Part shown: positions 60,400 through 64,000 of the stretch, one piece after another
How positions within the stretch are numbered: the first letter of the stretch is position 1
How the letters are laid out: every line of letters begins with the position of its first letter
Source: DSXH01 sp020724325
Lineage (GTDB): Bacteria; Bacteroidota; Ignavibacteria; Ignavibacteriales; Melioribacteraceae
Length of the DNA stretch: 64,000 nt
Assembly: GCA_040756515.1 (NCBI GenBank)
Contig: JBFLYW010000005.1
Location: 89,474 to 153,473 of the forward strand
Reading direction: 5' to 3'
Notes under the pieces: generated by a model
Database searches by the model: none
The model's input: only the letters and a program-made list of their open reading frames with translations
What the model was told of the DNA's origin: nothing
Made by a program: the position numbers and the translations under genes

Positions 60400-61246
60400 A
60401 TGATAATTCTGATTGATATTGGGCATCCAGGCCACGTTCATATTTTTAAAAATCTTATAAATGAATTTTTTGCCGAAGGCCGTCCCGAAAACGGGACGGG
60501 GTTAACCCCGACAAGCCTTGCACTATTTTAGTGTTTGCACTTACTGCAATTATCCTAATGCTAATTTATTTGTTCAATTACACTTATGGCTTGTCGGCAT
60601 GTAAGGCATCCCGACTGACAGAGTCGGGACTAATGAAAAATTTGAGTTTAATGTAAAAGGTGAGGCAATTTTAGTAGCGGGTTCTCTGTTTTAATTCCTA
60701 TACAGCACACCATGATATTGGTATTCAGGGTCTTTCATTAGAGAATAAAAGAAAAATGATAAACATACATTCTAAATATGGAAAAGTATTTATTACAACA
60801 GAAAGAAAAGTTGATTCGGAGTTCGAGCAATACCAAATCAATATACCTCCACACAAGATACATTCTTTTATTTATTACTCGTCTTTACTTATCGGAGACA
60901 GTCAGGCAATGACATCTGAAGCTGCAGTGCTTGGTGTTCCATCTTTAAGAAGCAATTCATTTGTAGGTCGGATTTCTTACCTCGAAGAAGAGCACAAGTA
61001 CGGTTTAACATTTGGCTTTAAGCCGGATGAATCAGAAAAAATGTTTGCCAAACTGGATGAACTATTAAACACATCAAACCTGAAAGAAGAATGGCAACGC
61101 CGCAGAGAAAAAATGCTTGCGGATAAGATAGATGTTACAGCATTTCTTGTTTGGTTTTCCGTCAAAGGCGGACAAGTATTGTGAATTATCCGGAGAGTAT
61201 TAGGATAATGAATGAGGGGCCGGAGTATCAATACAAGTTCAGATGA
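60400..61246 (+). pseudogene. DUF354 pseudogene with palindrome cluster and second insert
   Basis: Opens with ILIDIGHPGHVHIFKNLINE, then a palindrome-rich block (60464-60640) replaces the middle of the gene. From about 60680 the C-terminal half resumes (HHDIGIQGLSLENKRKM, IGDSQAMTSEAAVLGVPSLR, EEWQRRREKMLADKIDVTAF). A further short repeat (61160-61185, containing GTCAAAGGCGGAC) shifts the frame before the normal ending NYPESIRIMNEGPEYQYKFR at 61246. About a third of the gene is deleted. Confidence 0.9.
60464..60640. repeat. Cluster of GC-rich palindromes inside the DUF354 pseudogene
   Basis: CGTCCCGAAAACGGGACG (60481-60498), GGGGTTAACCCC (60498-60509), CGACAAGCC (60509-60517) paired with GGCTTGTCG (60588-60596), and TCCCGAC (60609-60615) paired with GTCGGGA (60623-60629). 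Four stems nest in 150 bp. It looks like several REP-type insertions into one another. Confidence 0.85.
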
Positions 61247-61415
61247 TGAGTAATGAGATGCTAATTGCAAAATTTGATATTGAAAGGTTTCCGCCGGAGG
61301 CGGATGAGCTTCCGGCTCAAAAGATTTATAATAAATGACGTTTGACAAATTACGTTTTTGTATAGTGCATTTCGATTTTGTATCTTAAATAAAGAGAATA
61401 AAGGAATACGGTTTT

Positions 61416-61649
61416 ATGACTCAATTAACACGTATAGAAATAAATCCGGCTATCCTGACAGGTAAGCCAATAATTAGCGGTACAAGAATTCCCGTTGAGC
61501 TAATAGTAAAATTAGCAGCGCAGCGCTGGACAGACGAACAGATTATTCAGGAATATCCAATGCTGAAAAAAGAAGATATCCGGGAAGCTCTGCTCTATGC
61601 GGAAAAACTCGTACAAAATGAGGAAGTATATCCCCTGTTTTCCCGATGA
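61416..61649 (+). CDS. DUF433 antitoxin
   Basis: A 77-residue protein: ILTGKPIISGTRIPVELIVK is the DUF433 hallmark (winged-helix-like DNA-binding fold), then IIQEYPMLKKEDIREALLYA. It overlaps the DUF5615 gene by four bases (ATGA), the standard arrangement. It is expected to repress the pair and bind the PIN-like partner. Confidence 0.9.
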   Translation: MTQLTRIEINPAILTGKPIISGTRIPVELIVKLAAQRWTDEQIIQEYPMLKKEDIREALLYAEKLVQNEEVYPLFSR

Positions 61650-62008
61650 TAAAATTTCTTGTAGATGAAAATGCAGGATTTTCGATTATTGATCATCTTC
61701 GCAAGCAAGGTTATGATACAAAATCTGTAAGAGAATTATTCCCTGCACGTGACGATATTTTTATAATGGGAAAAGCGTATCAGGAAGGACGTGCTATTAT
61801 CACTAATGATAAGGATTTCGGCTATTTAATATTTAAATCCAATATGCCAGCAGCATCAATTATTCTTTTACGTTTTAGTGACGAAACACCAGATCTGAAA
61901 ATAAATGCAATTAATACTATTTTAACATTACCACAAGAAAAGATTTTAAATCATTTTATCGTCGCTAGCGAAAACAAAATTCGTATTCGACCTTTAGTAA
62001 ATAAGTAG
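61646..62008 (+). CDS. DUF5615 PIN-like toxin
   Basis: A 120-residue PIN-like nuclease-fold protein: MIKFLVDENAGFSIIDHLRK contains the first acidic residue, RAIITNDKDFGYLIF the central Asp pair, and ASIILLRFSDETPDL follows. These are the catalytic-type acidic residues of DUF5615. It is intact and translationally coupled to the DUF433 gene. Confidence 0.88.
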   Translation: MIKFLVDENAGFSIIDHLRKQGYDTKSVRELFPARDDIFIMGKAYQEGRAIITNDKDFGYLIFKSNMPAASIILLRFSDETPDLKINAINTILTLPQEKILNHFIVASENKIRIRPLVNK

Positions 62009-62139
62009 ACACGAAACTATTAGTAATCTTATACTTATGCCGGCAATCTGTCTCATCACAGCTTAAATCATTGAAAAAATTTACTATATGAATCTTCTTA
62101 AAATATAGATTGGCGCACTTCAATAATGGGCTTCAGAGA

Positions 62140-62276
62140 CGAATTGCAGAAACGCCGTCAAAGATGCATGCTGCAAAATAGATGTTACAGCATTTCTTGT
62201 TTGGTCTGTATAGAATTATCCGGAGAGTTTTAGGATAATGAAAGAAAGCTTCGATTACCAGTGCAAGTTTAAGTAA
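62140..62276 (+). pseudogene. DUF354 3' relic
   Basis: Frameshifted remains of the DUF354 C-terminus: words matching RRRQKMLADKIDVTAFLVW, then NYPESF, and a clean ending MKESFDYQCKFK with a TAA at 62274-62276. The remainder of the 596-bp spacer 62009-62604 holds the 62212-62445 duplicated block, a CGCGAATA repeat and a 9-bp tandem array; no gene is seen. Confidence 0.8.
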
Positions 62277-62399
62277 CAATTAAAAATTATGACTGTAAAG
62301 CGGAATTCCTTCTAATATGGAATAATAGAATAGATTCGAAATGGTTGAATGGAATAAAATTCTTCTCAATAAACTTCATGTTAAGAATACCAAAGGAAG

Positions 62400-62444
62400 T
62401 GACCGCGAATATTCGCGAATGATCCGCGAAAATTAGCGGTTAAA
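62400..62444. repeat. CGCGAATA-family repeat, rightmost member
   Basis: GACCGCGAATATTCGCGAAT followed by GATCCGCGAAAATTAGCGG, part of the block shared with 53035-53077. Confidence 0.88.
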
Positions 62445-62490
62445 CTATAAATAAAATATTTGTTTTTAGTAATATACTAACACTCCATTA

Positions 62491-62552
62491 TCACTTTGTC
62501 ACTTTGTCACTTTGTTACTTTGTCACTTTGTTACTTTGTCACTTTGTTATTT
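62491..62552. repeat. 9-bp tandem array (TCACTTTGT)
   Basis: About seven tandem copies of TCACTTTGT with TTACTTTGT variants, just upstream of the last gene. It uses the same CTTTGTCAC word as the end blocks of the heptamer arrays near 4.9 kb. Confidence 0.85.
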
Positions 62553-62604
62553 ACCAACGTTCAATCAATAATTAAACCAACGATAGTGAACAATCCTTTT
62601 TAAC

Positions 62605-63876
62605 ATGCTAATTAAGTTCATAATCGACTTACTCATTTACACTTTTTCCTTCAAATTGGCCGAGACAATTAAACTCGGTGAGATAGTAGTCTATTCAACC
62701 TATACTCCTTATCTTGCTGTAATTTTGCTCACAATGTTATTATCATCATTAATAAACGGAAAGTACTATATTCGAAAAGAGAAAAGGAGAGTGGATAATT
62801 TCAAACCACTTTTCAAATCATTAATAATATCACTCGGCATAATTACAATCTACTTTCATTTATTTACTGATAACTATCCTTCTAGATTAATTATAAGCGG
62901 TTCGATTATTTTAGGATATTTTACTGAATTTTTGATTGGAATATTTACTTCTCAGATTAAGGTTGAAAAGAAATTAAAAATAAAATTTAATTTTTCATTT
63001 CCACTTTTCATTTCGGAATTTATTCTTATTCTAACCATAATTGCATTAACATACTATTTTACACTTCCGGTCAACAAGAATATAGAAGTAGTTTCAACAT
63101 CATTGTTAATTATTATCTGGTTTACAGGTTCATTTTTTGTACACCAATTTAGTCTGCCGTCTTCTTATACAAATTACTGGTATTATATCTGGGAGAGAAT
63201 AAAAGGGTACATAATAATTTTAGCTCTCACTTCTTTTATGATTTATATCCTTATTCCAGAAAATCTAAGTACAATTCAGCAATTCTATATTGCAGTTAAT
63301 TTTTCTATTTGTAGTTTTATCATAAATAATTTTTATTATATCTATAGAAACAAAGCCCTTACCGATGAACCTTCTACAAAGTTTCTTAAGGCTACCACGT
63401 TACTTGATGAACCGTTATTGAATAATAATAGTAAAAATTCTGGAAAACATTCCATAAGAGGAAATCCTTACAGCCATTATCTAGCCGAGCAGCTACTTAC
63501 TGTTTACCTAAAAAAATTCAGGGAGATTTTTAATTTTCTGGATGAGAACCTCGACCTCTATACTTTCGATTTCCGGAATTCTTATATGATAAAGTCATCA
63601 GATACTTATAATATCGAAGTTATGCCAGAGAATAAACTGGAACTTTATATCAACCTTCGTGAACTAAATGATATACAAAGGATTAATAAATATCTTAAAC
63701 AAGTGAATTCCAAACTAATTGAAGAAGGAATTTTTGTTGGCGCAGTTGAATCCCTCTGTCTTCGCCGGGAAAGGTTTTTTAAAAAGTATCCTTTCTATTT
63801 TGCATATGCCTTTTATTTCTTCGACTTTATCTGCAAACGCATTTTCCCTAAAATACCTTTTTTGAAAAAAATTTAG
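62605..63876 (+). CDS. Membrane front part of a WcaJ-type sugar transferase, lacking the transferase domain
   Basis: A 423-residue protein with about eight to nine hydrophobic segments in residues 1-245, then a cytosolic SAM-methyltransferase-like segment (KSSDTYNIEVMPENKLELYI, NLRELNDIQRINKYLKQVNS, FVGAVESLCLRRERFFKKYP). It stops at IFPKIPFLKKI, where longer family members continue into a bacterial sugar transferase domain that loads the first sugar-phosphate on undecaprenyl phosphate. No continuation is seen in any frame up to 63950. It is either a truncated gene or a stand-alone relative. Confidence 0.65.
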   Translation: MLIKFIIDLLIYTFSFKLAETIKLGEIVVYSTYTPYLAVILLTMLLSSLINGKYYIRKEKRRVDNFKPLFKSLIISLGIITIYFHLFTDNYPSRLIISGSIILGYFTEFLIGIFTSQIKVEKKLKIKFNFSFPLFISEFILILTIIALTYYFTLPVNKNIEVVSTSLLIIIWFTGSFFVHQFSLPSSYTNYWYYIWERIKGYIIILALTSFMIYILIPENLSTIQQFYIAVNFSICSFIINNFYYIYRNKALTDEPSTKFLKATTLLDEPLLNNNSKNSGKHSIRGNPYSHYLAEQLLTVYLKKFREIFNFLDENLDLYTFDFRNSYMIKSSDTYNIEVMPENKLELYINLRELNDIQRINKYLKQVNSKLIEEGIFVGAVESLCLRRERFFKKYPFYFAYAFYFFDFICKRIFPKIPFLKKI

Positions 63877-63950
63877 GTAATTATGTAAAATTAGGTCTAA
63901 CTGTTAAAAATGGTTTTATACTGTTTATCAAAAATAATTTTAAGAAGTAA

Positions 63951-64000
63951 TTGAAAAACATTTTCTTTTCTATTGTTAAACCTGAACTCAAGTTCTTTAA
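63951..64000 (+). CDS. Start of a further gene, cut by the window end
   Basis: From a TTG at 63951 the frame stays open for 16 codons to the end of the window (KNIFFSIVKPELKFF). The preceding AAGAAG could serve as a ribosome site. Too short to identify. Confidence 0.3.
   Translation, partial: MKNIFFSIVKPELKFF

Overview
The window is AT-rich, every intact gene reads on the + strand, and it carries one long surface-polysaccharide locus (roughly 15.8-48.7 kb) embedded in two repeat-rich gene graveyards (0-15.8 kb and 48.7-62.6 kb). No rRNA, tRNA or CRISPR was seen. Protein style (four-helix-bundle S23-like proteins, GxxExxY proteins, DUF354 glycosyltransferase-like proteins, SatD/DUF3307 pair, DUF433/DUF5615 pair, DUF4143 ATPase) suggests an environmental Bacteroidota/Ignavibacteriota-type bacterium; that is inference from gene content, not from a marker gene.

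Left region (1-15.8 kb): a WbpA-type nucleotide-sugar dehydrogenase, three copies of a four-helix-bundle gene tail with 7-nt-word arrays, a GIY-YIG nuclease gene bounded by perfect 12-bp inverted repeats and sitting inside another four-helix-bundle gene, SatD/DUF3307, GDP-fucose genes (gmd, fcl) carrying in-frame repeat insertions, a UDP-sugar 4-epimerase, and toxin-antitoxin-like pairs (MazEF, MNT/HEPN twice, and a nucleotidyltransferase with a ~60-residue partner twice). The right half of this region is a decayed second copy of the left: a catalytically broken nucleotidyltransferase, a gmd pseudogene, an epimerase relic, plus relics of a WbpB-type oxidoreductase, an FnlA/CapE-type dehydratase and a transposase.

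Centre (15.8-48.7 kb): a compact, mostly overlapping gene train. CDP-glucose synthesis (rfbF, rfbG), an RmlC-like epimerase, aminotransferase and acetyltransferase probably make a modified 6-deoxy-amino sugar. Wzy polymerase and Wzx flippase follow, then an epimerase, aminotransferase, asparagine synthase, methyltransferase, acetyltransferase and the WbpG-HisH2-HisF2 amidotransferase trio that makes acetamidino sugars. Next come glycosyltransferases, an AlgD-type dehydrogenase and an unusual block with three ATP-grasp enzymes, a CapA-like metallophosphatase, a polysaccharide deacetylase and an asparagine-synthase-like protein without its glutaminase cysteine, then another glycosyltransferase and a second complete asparagine synthase. 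The recurrent theme is amide or amidine decoration of uronic-acid sugars.

Right region (48.7-64 kb): GxxExxY genes, a FemAB-like transferase, DUF354 genes, a DUF4143 ATPase and several toxin-antitoxin loci are separated by a CGCGAATA-type palindromic repeat. Three relics share one identical FemAB::HisH fusion junction, and a HisF2 stub marks a lost second amidotransferase trio. The window ends with the membrane/SAM-like front part of a sugar transferase lacking its catalytic domain. Most interesting are the GIY-YIG element with terminal inverted repeats, the four-helix-bundle genes flanked by inverted word arrays, the in-frame repeat insertions in sugar enzymes, the ATP-grasp block, and two genes that appear to lack any canonical start codon.
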